The notes beneath the pieces were generated by a model. That model made no database searches, was not told where the DNA came from, and was given only the letters and a program-made list of their open reading frames with translations. A stretch of DNA of 64,000 nucleotides, taken from contig JACIWL010000001.1 of NCBI GenBank assembly GCA_014360995.1, positions 62,001-126,000 of the forward strand. Direction: 5' to 3'. The first letter of the stretch is position 1; each line of letters opens with the position of its first letter. The translations under genes and the position numbers were made by a program. This document shows, in pieces, positions 51,991 through 60,716 of this stretch. This stretch comes from Candidatus Bipolaricaulota bacterium (GTDB taxonomy: Bacteria > Bipolaricaulota > Bipolaricaulia > Bipolaricaulales > Bipolaricaulaceae).

Positions 51991-52886
51991 ACTGGGCCTA
52001 TTTTTGGAGTCTTTTTTCCATCTCCCTTCACGCCATGGTCCCCATCACCCTTACCGCAGTTGGGGAGGTGATCGGGGAGTCGGCCGGACTTTTCAACATC
52101 GGCTTGGAGGGGATCCTCCTCCTTTCCGCCTTCACCGGGACCTTGGGGGCGCGGGCTGGCGGGCCCATCCTTGGGCTTCTTGTGGGCTTGGCCACCGGCT
52201 TTGGGGTGGGGGTGATCTTCGGCCTCATTTGTGCCTATTGGAAGGGGAGTCAGATGATCGCCGGGGTCGGCATAAACCTCTTTGCCCTGGGATTTGTGGC
52301 CTTTGGCCTTCAAGTTCTGGGCTCTCCGGGTTTTTATACCGTTCCCCGGGCCGTACAACTTCCGCCGATCCGCACCTCTGTGGGCGCCTTCTCTCCCCTC
52401 ATCCCGGTGGCCCTTCTCCTTCCGTTTTTGATCCACTTTCTTTTGAATCGCACCCGGCTTGGGTTGCGCATCAAGGCCGTGGGCGAAAACCCGGAGGCGG
52501 CGGACGTGGCGGGTGTCCCGGTGGAGTTGACCCAACTTTGCTCCACGGCCGCGGGGGCGGCCCTGGCTGGGCTCGCCGGAGCCTATATGTCCGTATCCTG
52601 GCTTGGTTCAGTCACCAAGGAGATTTCCGCCGGCCGGGGGTTCATCGCTCTGGCTACCGTGGTCTTTTCCGGGTTGCGTCCTCTTCTAGCCCTGGCTGGA
52701 GGCCTTATCTTCGGGTTCTTCGAGTCCCTGGCCACCTGGATCCAGTCCCTTCCCGGGGTGAAGGAGGTGGTTCCTTGGCAGTTCATCTCCATGATCCCTT
52801 ACGTGGCTACGTTACTTGTAGTGGCCGGAGTCATCGGCCGGGTGCGCTTCCCCAAGGCTTTGGGCGTCCCCTATCGCCGGGAGTAG
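51987..52886 (+). CDS. Nucleoside-type ABC transporter permease (YufQ-like)
   Basis: 299 residues with about 8 membrane helices. VGEVIGESAGLFNIGLEGILLLSAF, VGENPEAADVAGVPVELTQL and SAGRGFIALATVVFSGLRPLLAL are family hallmarks. Forms the channel heterodimer with the preceding permease. Last gene of the BMP importer. Confidence 0.93.
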   Translation: MNWAYFWSLFSISLHAMVPITLTAVGEVIGESAGLFNIGLEGILLLSAFTGTLGARAGGPILGLLVGLATGFGVGVIFGLICAYWKGSQMIAGVGINLFALGFVAFGLQVLGSPGFYTVPRAVQLPPIRTSVGAFSPLIPVALLLPFLIHFLLNRTRLGLRIKAVGENPEAADVAGVPVELTQLCSTAAGAALAGLAGAYMSVSWLGSVTKEISAGRGFIALATVVFSGLRPLLALAGGLIFGFFESLATWIQSLPGVKEVVPWQFISMIPYVATLLVVAGVIGRVRFPKALGVPYRRE

Positions 52887-52934
52887 CCGTGGTCTTTTCC
52901 CCTGGGCTATAATGCTCGTCAAGGAGGTGGCCAG

Positions 52935-53963
52935 GTGAAGAGGGTAATTGCCGTGCTATGTGGGTTGGTCTTCGTGGGGGTTCTGGGTTTCCCCCAGGCC
53001 CTGGGGACACCGGAGCGGCCGATCGTCATGCTCTTTGTGCCCTCCGTGAAAGTAGATGTAATTCAAGACGTTGGCTTTAAGATCGCCGAGGACATTTCTC
53101 AGATGACCGGCCTTTACATTAAGCCGGTGGTGGCCGCCGATTACGCCGCGTTCATTGAGGCCATGATCGCCGCCGAGGGCGACACATTCGGTGTGCCCAC
53201 CACAGATCAGTACTGTCGGATCACCATGGAAAACCCTGGCGTGCACGCCCGCCTGGCCGCAGTGCGCCAAGGCTACCCGTACTACTTCGCCTCCATTTAC
53301 GCCCTGCGCGAAAAAGGATTTAAGTCCGTGTACGACCTCCAGGGCAAGGTCTGGGCGTTTGGTAGCACGCGCTCCACGTCCGGCTATGTCATCCCCAAGA
53401 AATACTTCGACCTATTGGGCATTACTTTTGCCGAGGAAAAAGCTGTCGGGACCCACGTTAACGCGTTGATCGCCGTCCTCGAGGGCCAGGCGGACTTCTG
53501 CACCGGCTATGGCTCCCCGCCCCTTCCTCCGGACTCCATCGCTGACGCGTTGGCCGAGGCCGGCTGGCGCTGGGAGTATGGGATGGATCCGGAGCTTTGG
53601 CTTTGGGACCGCTGGAACAATGATCTCTATCCGGAAGGGCTCCGCGGCCATTGCCGCGATCTGCGCTGGGCCATCGCTACCGAGGTCAAGGTCTATGGCG
53701 ATATCTGGGATCTGGTGAAGAAGGTAGGGGTCGTGGGCGTGGTCGGCCCAATGCCCAACGACTGCATTGCCTTTGCCGCTGGTTTCCCCAAAGATCTGGA
53801 GGAAAAGATCGTCGAGGCCATAAAGACGCACATTCGCTCGCCTGAGGGCTTCGCCCTCTGGTCCCGGCCGGGGTTCTATGAGTGGTATGATGTGGCCGAG
53901 ATCGACGACTCCTTCTATGATTCGTACCGGGTGCTTGCCGGCTATCCTGTTCCCCAGCGGTAA
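52935..53963 (+). CDS. PhnD-like phosphonate/phosphate/phosphite-type solute-binding protein
   Basis: 342 residues from GTG 52935 behind AAGGAGG; a TATAAT lies at 52908-52913. Signal peptide VIAVLCGLVFVGVLGFPQALG without lipobox. PhnD-type features: FVPSVKVDVIQDVGFKIAEDIS, DTFGVPTTDQYCRI, YYFASIYALREKGFKSVYDLQGKVWAFGSTRSTSGYVIPKKYF, FCTGYGSPP. Several cysteines in the mature part. Binder for the PhnC/PhnE importer that follows; the oxyanion bound cannot be told from sequence. Confidence 0.9.
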   Translation: MKRVIAVLCGLVFVGVLGFPQALGTPERPIVMLFVPSVKVDVIQDVGFKIAEDISQMTGLYIKPVVAADYAAFIEAMIAAEGDTFGVPTTDQYCRITMENPGVHARLAAVRQGYPYYFASIYALREKGFKSVYDLQGKVWAFGSTRSTSGYVIPKKYFDLLGITFAEEKAVGTHVNALIAVLEGQADFCTGYGSPPLPPDSIADALAEAGWRWEYGMDPELWLWDRWNNDLYPEGLRGHCRDLRWAIATEVKVYGDIWDLVKKVGVVGVVGPMPNDCIAFAAGFPKDLEEKIVEAIKTHIRSPEGFALWSRPGFYEWYDVAEIDDSFYDSYRVLAGYPVPQR

Positions 53964-53980
53964 AGGAGGGTGAGAAGGGG

Positions 53981-54009
53981 AGGGGGGAGCTTGCGCTCCC
54001 CCCTCTTTT
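53981..54009 (+). terminator. Terminator/attenuator between PhnD-like and PhnC genes
   Basis: Perfect 10-bp stem (AGGGGGGAGC / GCTCCCCCCT), loop TTGC, then CTTTTC. The phnC ATG is 3 bp beyond. Confidence 0.85.
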
Positions 54010-54012
54010 CAT

Positions 54013-54777
54013 ATGCCGCACCTTGTTGTGGAAAACTTAACCAAGGTCTACGAGCGCGGGAAAATCCGCGCCCTCTTCAACGTCAGTTTTTCTGTGGAAA
54101 AGGGTGAGTTTTTGGTGTTGATTGGGCTCTCTGGGTCCGGAAAGTCCACGCTTCTTCGCTGTATCAATCGCTTGGTGGAGCCCACCTCTGGTCGGATCTT
54201 CCTGAACGGGGTGGAGTTAACAAAACTTTCCCCGCGGGCCATGCGCAAGGTTCGGCGGAAGATCGGCATGGTCTTCCAGCAGTTCAACTTGGTGAAGCGG
54301 GCCACCGTTTTGCAAAACGTCTTAGCGGGAAGGCTTGGATACAACTCCACCCTCTCCACCCTTCTTGGCCGTTTTCCCAAAGAGGACCTGCGCCGGGCGC
54401 AAGAATGTTTGGAGCGCGTGGGCCTTCTGGACAAAATGTATGTGCGGGCTGACCAGCTTTCTGGGGGCCAACAGCAGCGCGTGGGCATTGCCCGGGCTCT
54501 CATGCAGGAACCGGAATTGCTCCTTGCTGATGAGCCTGTGTCCGCTTTGGATCCCGCCACCTCCCACTCCGTGATGCAGTACATTGAGCAGATCAACAAA
54601 GACGGGGTTACGGTCATCGCTAGCCTCCACTTCCTTTCCCTTGCCCGGCGTTATGGGCAGCGCATTATCGCCCTTAAAGCCGGGGAGATCGTGTTCGACG
54701 GGCTTCCCGAAGCTATTGACGATCGCAAATTCAAAGAGATCTACGGGGAAGAGGCGGAAGAAGTGGAGGTGCGGTGA
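54013..54777 (+). CDS. phnC: Phosphonate-type ABC transporter ATPase (PhnC)
   Basis: 254 residues. Walker A GLSGSGKST (~residues 38-46), Q-loop MVFQQFNLVKRATVLQNVLAGRLGY (PhnC signature), LSGGQQQRVGIARAL, Walker B LLLADEPVSALDP, and H-loop VIASLHF. No Shine-Dalgarno, since the ATG abuts the terminator. Overlaps the first PhnE by GTGA. Confidence 0.93.
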   Translation: MPHLVVENLTKVYERGKIRALFNVSFSVEKGEFLVLIGLSGSGKSTLLRCINRLVEPTSGRIFLNGVELTKLSPRAMRKVRRKIGMVFQQFNLVKRATVLQNVLAGRLGYNSTLSTLLGRFPKEDLRRAQECLERVGLLDKMYVRADQLSGGQQQRVGIARALMQEPELLLADEPVSALDPATSHSVMQYIEQINKDGVTVIASLHFLSLARRYGQRIIALKAGEIVFDGLPEAIDDRKFKEIYGEEAEEVEVR

Positions 54778-55994
54778 AGTTCCTGCGAGTCCGTTTACTT
54801 TCCTTTATCCTTGATCTTTGCCTTTGGGCTTACCTTCTTTACGGTGGGTTTACTCTGCATTATTTGAACACGCGCTGGCGGCCCTGGCGGCCGGAGGAGA
54901 AATTCGTTGCCCCCGAGCTTTCGCCCCTCGGCTGGGCTTTAGTCGTCCTGGGGATTTTGGAGGTTGTACTTTTCACCAGGGCTTTCGGGCCGAGCCTTGG
55001 CCAAAGAATTTTCGGGGTCCGCCTGGTGGGGGAAGGTGGGGGCAAACCCAGTTTCTCTCAGCGCTGGCTATATTTCTTTGCTTCTCACTTGGCGTTGTTT
55101 TTACTTTGGTTTGACCCAGAGCGTCCGTTTTATGAACGGGTTTCGCGCCTGCGCCTCGCGCCTTTGCCCGAGCCGGGAACCGAAGGACCGGGTCCGCGCT
55201 GGTACTTTACGACCCATGGCCTTTCCGCCTTCCTTTTCTTGGGCCTTACATTGGCCCTCGGTTGGCGGCTCACTGAGATCGATCTTAGGAGTTTTGTGGG
55301 AAAAGCTTCCAAGTCCTTGCGCATTTGGCGTGGCTTGATTAACCCGGATTTTCGCTACCTTTTCGTTCCCGATCCGCGCATTAAACTTTCTTTCATCGAT
55401 GGGCTCGTGCAATCTCTGTACATGGCGCTTCTTGCCACGATAGCGGGGACGGCTGTGGCCTTTCCCTTGAGCTTTTTAGGGGCGAGAAACATCGCCGCCC
55501 GCGGACCGATAGGGTGGCTCGTTTATTCTCTCACCCGAGGCTTTTTCAACGTATTTCGGGCTGTGGAGTCCACGTATTGGGCGGCCATCTTCGCCATTTG
55601 GGTGGGATTTGGACCATTTGCTGGAAGCATGGCCCTCTTTATCCATACCATCGCCGCTTTGGGGAAGCTTTTTTCCGAACAGGTGGAGCACATCGATCCA
55701 GGTCCAGTGGAGGCGGTGACCGCTACAGGCGCTAACCTCCTCCAGGTGGTTCGCTATGCGGTCGTACCGCAGGTCATCCCCCAATTCCTCGCTTTCACCA
55801 TCTACCGGTGGGACATTAACTTGCGCATGGCCACGGTGGTGGCCCTGGTGGGAGGCGGGGGAATTGGGCGCCTAATTTTCGAGTACAAAGACGACCTCCA
55901 GTGGCAGCTTGTGGGCGGGGTTATCATCCTTTTCATGATCACAGTGTGGATCATGGATTACGTCTCTGGCTGGGTGCGCGAAAGGATTGTCTAA
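54774..55994 (+). CDS. PhnE-type permease with N-terminal RDD-like domain (copy 1)
   Basis: 406 residues, much longer than a classical PhnE (~260-290). Residues ~1-115 form an RDD-like membrane unit: helix VRLLSFILDLCLWAYLLYGGF, second helix, and GPSLGQRIFGVRLVGEGGGKPSFSQR. Residues ~150-406 are the permease with the EAA loop EAVTATGANLLQVVRYAVVPQVIPQFLAFTIYRWD and ATVVALVGGGGIGRLIF. GTG start behind GTGGAGGTG. The RDD unit may be an accessory channel-lining or regulatory module. Confidence 0.88.
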   Translation: MKFLRVRLLSFILDLCLWAYLLYGGFTLHYLNTRWRPWRPEEKFVAPELSPLGWALVVLGILEVVLFTRAFGPSLGQRIFGVRLVGEGGGKPSFSQRWLYFFASHLALFLLWFDPERPFYERVSRLRLAPLPEPGTEGPGPRWYFTTHGLSAFLFLGLTLALGWRLTEIDLRSFVGKASKSLRIWRGLINPDFRYLFVPDPRIKLSFIDGLVQSLYMALLATIAGTAVAFPLSFLGARNIAARGPIGWLVYSLTRGFFNVFRAVESTYWAAIFAIWVGFGPFAGSMALFIHTIAALGKLFSEQVEHIDPGPVEAVTATGANLLQVVRYAVVPQVIPQFLAFTIYRWDINLRMATVVALVGGGGIGRLIFEYKDDLQWQLVGGVIILFMITVWIMDYVSGWVRERIV

Positions 55995-55995
55995 A

Positions 55996-57210
55996 ATGAG
56001 GACGTTCTTTGCGGAAGCGGCGCTCCTTGAAAGTCTCCGGGAGATACCGGCCCGGGTAGGGTGGGCGCTTCGGATAAAGATCTTACCGGCGCTTTTAGAT
56101 CTCACCTTTCTTGCATACGTTTGGGCGGCGACAAACGCCACTTACAGTTACTTTCGCTTCGGTTTCCTTAGTTTCTCCCTCCTTCCTTGGTGGTGGATGG
56201 TCATCGTTGTAGTGGCGGTTGGGGCCATGTGGTCTGCGTGGGACCAGACTTTGGGCATGAAGGTCGTTAACCGTGAGCTTTCCGGGGAAACGGATTTCGC
56301 CTCTCGCTTTCTCTATGCCGTTCTTTGGCCCTTCTTTCCGCTGGCGTTGCTGACCGCTCCTTTTGATCCCAAGGCCCGGACGCCAGGGGAGCTTCTTGCG
56401 GAGCTTACCCTGACGGAGGTCCGCCTTATCACCTATCGACCTTGGTATCGCACGCTGACCGGCTGGCTCGCTTTAATCGCTATCTTGAGCACGCTGGGCG
56501 CGGCGGTAGGCGTGACCAAGGTGGAGCCTGGGCGCTTGGTCACGGGGTTTGAAAAAACCATCAAGTTTTGGCGCGCCATCTTCTCGCCCCGCTGGGATCT
56601 TTTGGGTTTGGGGCTAAAACTTTTGGGGGAAACGGTGTTCATGGCCATTATGGCCACGGCTTTTGCTGTCCCTATTGCCGTCCTCCTTTCTTTTCTTGCT
56701 GCGCGAAACCTCATGCGCGGCCCTCTTGGCCGGCTCATCTACGTAATTTTGCGCATGATCGGGAGCTTCACGCGCTCCGTGGACGCCGTGATTTGGGCCA
56801 TCATCTTTGCCGTATGGGTGGGCACGGGTTCTTTTGCCGGTGTTTTGGCGCTTTTCGTCCATTCCATTGTGGATCTCATGAAGCTTTATGCCGAGCAGAT
56901 CGAGGCCATTGACCCAGGCCCGGTGGAGGCCATCACCGCCACCGGGGCCAATCACCTTCAGGTTCTGCGCTACGCGGTGATCCCCCAGATTATCAACCCC
57001 TTCCTCTCCTTCACCCTTTATCGGTGGGACATCAACGTACGCATGGCCACGGTGGTGGGTATGGTAGGGGGCGGGGGCATCGGTTTTCGCCTTATCCAAT
57101 ACTTGCGGAGCTGGGCGTTTCCGGAGGCCACGGTCCTCACCATCCTCATCATCTTGATGGTTTGGGCGTTGGACTGGCTTTCGGCGCGCCTGCGGGCCAA
57201 ACTCGCCTAG
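55996..57210 (+). CDS. PhnE-type permease with N-terminal RDD-like domain (copy 2)
   Basis: 404 residues from ATG 55996, one base after the previous stop, with AAAGGA upstream. Same architecture as copy 1: an RDD-like N-terminus (IKILPALLDLTFLAYVWAA ... DQTLGMKVVNRELSG) and a permease domain with EAITATGANHLQVLRYAVIPQIINPF and ATVVGMVGGGGIGFRLI. The two probably form a heterodimeric channel and arose by duplication of the fused form. Confidence 0.88.
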   Translation: MRTFFAEAALLESLREIPARVGWALRIKILPALLDLTFLAYVWAATNATYSYFRFGFLSFSLLPWWWMVIVVVAVGAMWSAWDQTLGMKVVNRELSGETDFASRFLYAVLWPFFPLALLTAPFDPKARTPGELLAELTLTEVRLITYRPWYRTLTGWLALIAILSTLGAAVGVTKVEPGRLVTGFEKTIKFWRAIFSPRWDLLGLGLKLLGETVFMAIMATAFAVPIAVLLSFLAARNLMRGPLGRLIYVILRMIGSFTRSVDAVIWAIIFAVWVGTGSFAGVLALFVHSIVDLMKLYAEQIEAIDPGPVEAITATGANHLQVLRYAVIPQIINPFLSFTLYRWDINVRMATVVGMVGGGGIGFRLIQYLRSWAFPEATVLTILIILMVWALDWLSARLRAKLA

Positions 57211-57211
57211 G

Positions 57212-57278
57212 ATGAAGGGGTTTGCCCTAGCCTTGGGCGGCGGGGGGAGCGCGGGGCTTCGCCCATTTCGGGGTCCTT
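57212..57278 (+). pseudogene. Frameshifted N-terminus of the patatin-like phospholipase
   Basis: ATG 57212 reads MKGFALALGGGG, the oxyanion-hole loop of patatins, then loses frame at the six-G run 57242-57247. Removing one G gives GGGGARGFAHFGVLLEL in frame with the gene body. Confidence 0.8.
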
Positions 57279-58055
57279 TTGGAGCTCAAGGAAGCAGGGC
57301 TTTTGCCTGCGGGAATTGCTGGAACCTCGATGGGCGCGGTGGTCGGAGCGATTTACGCTTCCGGCCAAGATCTTAATCGGGTTATAAAAGTCCTTGCCGC
57401 GCTTGATCTCTCTGAATTCTTTGGTCTTCCCGACTCTTATAGTACCCTACTGGCTCGGTTCTTAGCCGAGGGCGTGGTGGAGAAAGTGCGGCGCCCCCCG
57501 TGGTGGGAGATAAATGCCGAACGCACTGCCCGCGTCCTTGCGTTTCTCCGCCTTTTTACGAAAGGGAAAAAGTTTGAGGAGTTGGCTCTGCCCTTATGCG
57601 CGGTAGCTTGCGACGTAGAAAAGGGCGAAGAGGTCCGGATTCAGGAGGGGCCCGTCTATCTTGGGGTTGGAGCGAGTGCGGCTTTGCCCGGCCTCTTGGG
57701 TCCTGTGCGCTGGCGCGGCCGGTGGCTTATCGATGGGGGAACGATTAACAACCTCCCTGCGGATGTGGCCGCACAACAGGCCGATTTGGTGGTGGCGGTA
57801 GATGTAACCCCGCCGTTTTCTTCAGAGCCAAGCTCTTCTTTGGATCTTGCTTTGCGGGCCTATGAAATCACCACCCGCTCCCTTGCGGCCCTGAAGTTAG
57901 AAAGGATGCGCGAGCGTTTAGGGGAAAGGCTTTTCCTCCTTCGTCCCGAACTAGAGGGGATCGGTTTTCTTGATTTTGACAAGCTCCCGCAAGCGGTGGA
58001 GGCCGGTCGAGCTGCCGCTCGCCCCATTGTTTCCGAGCTGCGAAACCGCCTTTAA
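57279..58055 (+). CDS. Patatin-like phospholipase (RssA-type), body
   Basis: 258 codons from TTG 57279; the true start is ATG 57212 in another frame. Catalytic Ser in AGTSMGAVVGAIYASG (GxSxG) and catalytic Asp in LIDGGTINNLPADVA (DGG). Bacterial patatins hydrolyse phospholipid or other acyl esters at membranes. The frame begins 1 bp after the second PhnE stop, so it is likely co-transcribed. As sequenced the glycine-rich oxyanion loop is out of frame and the enzyme would be inactive. Convergent 4-bp overlap with TlyA. Confidence 0.87.
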   Translation: MELKEAGLLPAGIAGTSMGAVVGAIYASGQDLNRVIKVLAALDLSEFFGLPDSYSTLLARFLAEGVVEKVRRPPWWEINAERTARVLAFLRLFTKGKKFEELALPLCAVACDVEKGEEVRIQEGPVYLGVGASAALPGLLGPVRWRGRWLIDGGTINNLPADVAAQQADLVVAVDVTPPFSSEPSSSLDLALRAYEITTRSLAALKLERMRERLGERLFLLRPELEGIGFLDFDKLPQAVEAGRAAARPIVSELRNRL

Positions 58056-58825
58056 AGGCCGAGTTTTTGCCAATCCACCTCTTTTCCCATCCCTGGGCGC
58101 GGCAAAATGTGCAGGAAGAACTCGCGGTTCCCCTTTGGCCCTAAAAGGGGGCTCGCCACAGCATCCACTACGGACCAGCCCAGGTCTTTTTCCACGAAAT
58201 CGATGATCCTCTCCAAAACCTCCCGGTGTGTCTTGGGGTCCCGTATTACGCCAGCCCTTACTTTCTCCCGACCGGCCTCAAACTGCGGTTTCACAAGAGG
58301 AATCACGGCCCCCTCCGGCCGTACAATCCCAGAAAGCCTTGGGAGGATCAAGCGAAGGGAGATGAATGAGACGTCGATGGTGACAAGGTCCACCTCCTCG
58401 CCGATGTCCTCGAACCGAAGGTAACGGGCGTTGAGCCCTTCCTTCAACACCACGCGCGGGTCTTGGCGGAGCTTCCAGTGAAGCTGTCCCCGGCCCACAT
58501 CCACGGCGTAAACCCTGGCCGCCCCATGTTGAAGAAGGCAATCGGTGAATCCGCCCGTAGAGGCGCCGATATCAAGACAAATTTTTCCCCTCGGGTCGAT
58601 GGCGAAGGCAAAGAGAGCGAAGGCCAACTTCTCTCCGCCCCGGGAGACGTATCGCGGCGGCGCAAGGATCTCGATGTTGGCCGCTTCTGAGATCAACGTC
58701 GCGGGTTTGTCCACCAAAACTCCATCCACCCGCACCTGGCCGGCGAGGATTAGGGCCTGGGCTTTAGTCCTGGAGGGGGCAAGTCCGCGGGCCACGAGGA
58801 GCACATCCAGCCGCTCCTTTTTCAT
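58052..58825 (-). CDS. tlyA: TlyA-family rRNA 2'-O-methyltransferase (hemolysin A type)
   Basis: 257 residues. An N-terminal S4 RNA-binding domain (RLDVLLVARGLAPSRTKAQALILAGQVRVDG) and an FtsJ/RrmJ-like SAM domain: CLDIGASTGGFTDCLLQHGA, VYAVDVGRGQLHWKL, VDLVTIDVSFISLRLILP, VIPLVKPQFEAG. The K-D-K-type catalytic set is compatible (VKPQFE Lys). Methylates 16S/23S rRNA riboses. Coupled by a 4-bp overlap to the aminotransferase upstream. Confidence 0.93.
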   Translation of the reverse strand: MKKERLDVLLVARGLAPSRTKAQALILAGQVRVDGVLVDKPATLISEAANIEILAPPRYVSRGGEKLAFALFAFAIDPRGKICLDIGASTGGFTDCLLQHGAARVYAVDVGRGQLHWKLRQDPRVVLKEGLNARYLRFEDIGEEVDLVTIDVSFISLRLILPRLSGIVRPEGAVIPLVKPQFEAGREKVRAGVIRDPKTHREVLERIIDFVEKDLGWSVVDAVASPLLGPKGNREFFLHILPRPGMGKEVDWQKLGL

Positions 58826-60033
58826 CCTCGCGCGCGGGAAAGAGCTTCATTGTAGAGGGCAAGCCCTTCGGCAAGTACGGCGCAGGCCCGACGCAGGTCC
58901 TCCACATTGAGGACATAGGCCCCGCGCACTTCATCTTGGCCCAACCCCGGAGTCCCGTAAAAGCCCGCACCCGGAGCGAACATCACTGTTTCCGGCCCGG
59001 GGAAGTCCGTGAGCATCCAGCGGATGAAATCCTCGCTGTCCTGAACAGGGAGGCCGAACATCACATAGAACGCGCCCTCGGGCTTCCGGAACGTGACTCC
59101 GGGTATTTTTGCAAGTTCCTCGCAGAACACATCGCGGCGAAGGCGGTACTCCTCAATCATGCGGGCGATGACCTCCCGATGATGGGGATCGGCCATGAAC
59201 GCCGCCAGCCCCAATTGCTCGAAGGTAGGGGCGGAGAGGCGGATGGTGGCGCACTTTTGGGCCGCGGCCATGACCTCTTTGTTACGGGAAATGAGCATCC
59301 CCACCCGCGCCCCGCAGGCGGAAAGCCTCTTAGAGATGGAATCCACCACGATCACGTGGTCCTTGGCCTCGGGATAGGAGAGGATGCTTTTGTGCCGGCC
59401 CTCGTACACGAACTCCCGGTAGACCTCGTCCACGATGAGGAAAAGATCGTGTCGAAGGGCTAAATCCACGAGCATATCTAATTCCGCCTCGGTGTAGACG
59501 ACCCCGGTGGGATTTCCCGGATTGGAAAGGAGGATGGCCTTGGTCCCGGGGCCGAGACGGGCTTCGATCTCCCGCCGCGGTGGAAGATGAAAGCCCTCGG
59601 AGCGGTAGGTGGTAAGGGGGATGATCTCTACATTGGCCAACCGCGCGTATCCGAGGTAATTGGGGTAAAAGGGCTCGGGGATGAGGACTTGGTCTCCAGG
59701 ATCACAAGTGACCATCAAGGAGAAAGTGATGGCTTCAGAGCCGCCGATCGTGATGAGGATTTCCTGGGGTGTAAGATCAAAACCGAGCTCCGCGTAATAA
59801 GCCTGGACGGCGTGGATGGCCTCAGGCAATCCTGGGGAGGGGGCGTAGTCCAAAACTTCCACCTTGGCCTCGTGGATTCCCCGTAGAAAGGCCTGCGGGG
59901 TGGGGATATCCGGCTGCCCGATGTTCAGGTGATAGACCTTTTTTCCCTTGCGCTTGGCCTCCAGTGCTAGGGGATAGAGCCGGCGAATGGGGGAGGCCGG
60001 AGTGGCTGCGCTGCGCGTTGAGATTTTAGGCAT
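58822..60033 (-). CDS. Class I/II PLP-dependent aminotransferase
   Basis: 403 residues. Fold-type I. HLNIGQPDIPTPQAF, LSNPGNPTGVVYTEAEL, LIVDEVYREFVYEG (PLP Asp) and VVDSISKRLSACGARVGMLIS (Schiff-base Lys), with a later Arg in the GPETVMFAPGAGFYG region. Closest to aspartate/aromatic aminotransferases of the AspC subgroup Igamma; exact amino acid unknown. Overlaps the MBL-fold gene by 8 bp. Confidence 0.92.
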   Translation of the reverse strand: MPKISTRSAATPASPIRRLYPLALEAKRKGKKVYHLNIGQPDIPTPQAFLRGIHEAKVEVLDYAPSPGLPEAIHAVQAYYAELGFDLTPQEILITIGGSEAITFSLMVTCDPGDQVLIPEPFYPNYLGYARLANVEIIPLTTYRSEGFHLPPRREIEARLGPGTKAILLSNPGNPTGVVYTEAELDMLVDLALRHDLFLIVDEVYREFVYEGRHKSILSYPEAKDHVIVVDSISKRLSACGARVGMLISRNKEVMAAAQKCATIRLSAPTFEQLGLAAFMADPHHREVIARMIEEYRLRRDVFCEELAKIPGVTFRKPEGAFYVMFGLPVQDSEDFIRWMLTDFPGPETVMFAPGAGFYGTPGLGQDEVRGAYVLNVEDLRRACAVLAEGLALYNEALSRARG

Positions 60034-60676
60034 AGGAGAAAAGCCACACCTCCTTTGTCTTAGGAAGATGGGAAGCGGTGAGCTCCGCTTCGCCCTTGAA
60101 CTCCTGGACCCTTAGGTCCACGGCCTCCAGGAATTCCTGGACCGGCCGGATTGGCCAATCCTTCACGACCTCGGTGCGATAGTGCATGGGGATCACCACC
60201 CGCAAGGCGGGCAGGGCCTGCACGATCTCCTTGGCCTCACGCGGGCCGATGGTGTAGAACCCGCCTACAGGGATCATCACCACCTGCACATCCTCCAGGG
60301 GCTTTAGCTGCTCGGCCGTCAAGGGATGGCCAAGATCCCCAAAGTGGGCAAGGACTATCCCATCCACGACGAGCTTAAAAATCGTGTTTCGGCCGCGTTC
60401 CTTTCCTCCTTTAGGGTCGTGGAAGGCGGCGATACCCCGGATGGAAACTCCCCGTACCGTCCACTCCCCCACCCCGCGGAAGACCTCCGGATTCCCCTTT
60501 ACCCTGGCCACGGCATTGTGGTCGAAGTGATCGTGGGACACGGTGACGATGTGGGCCGGCCCCTCCGGCGGCTTATAAGGGACGCTTTCGTCGTACGGGT
60601 CAGTAATGATTACCGTGCCGTCGGCGGTGGTGATGCGGAAACAGGCGTGCCCGTACCACAGGATTTTCACCCTCAT
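60026..60676 (-). CDS. Metal-dependent hydrolase, metallo-beta-lactamase fold (UPF0173/UlaG-like)
   Basis: 216 residues from ATG 60676 with AGGAGG just upstream; 32 extra codons in the open frame are not supported. ILWYGHACFRITTADG, ITDPYDESVPYKPP, VTVSHDHFDHN (HxHxDH), and GDLGHPLTAEQL (His/Asp). The UPF0173 group has divergent substrates; none can be assigned here. Confidence 0.9.
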   Translation of the reverse strand: MRVKILWYGHACFRITTADGTVIITDPYDESVPYKPPEGPAHIVTVSHDHFDHNAVARVKGNPEVFRGVGEWTVRGVSIRGIAAFHDPKGGKERGRNTIFKLVVDGIVLAHFGDLGHPLTAEQLKPLEDVQVVMIPVGGFYTIGPREAKEIVQALPALRVVIPMHYRTEVVKDWPIRPVQEFLEAVDLRVQEFKGEAELTASHLPKTKEVWLFSYA

Positions 60677-60716
60677 CACCTCCTCGCCGAACCTTTGCCC
60701 TACTCTACCCGAAAAA

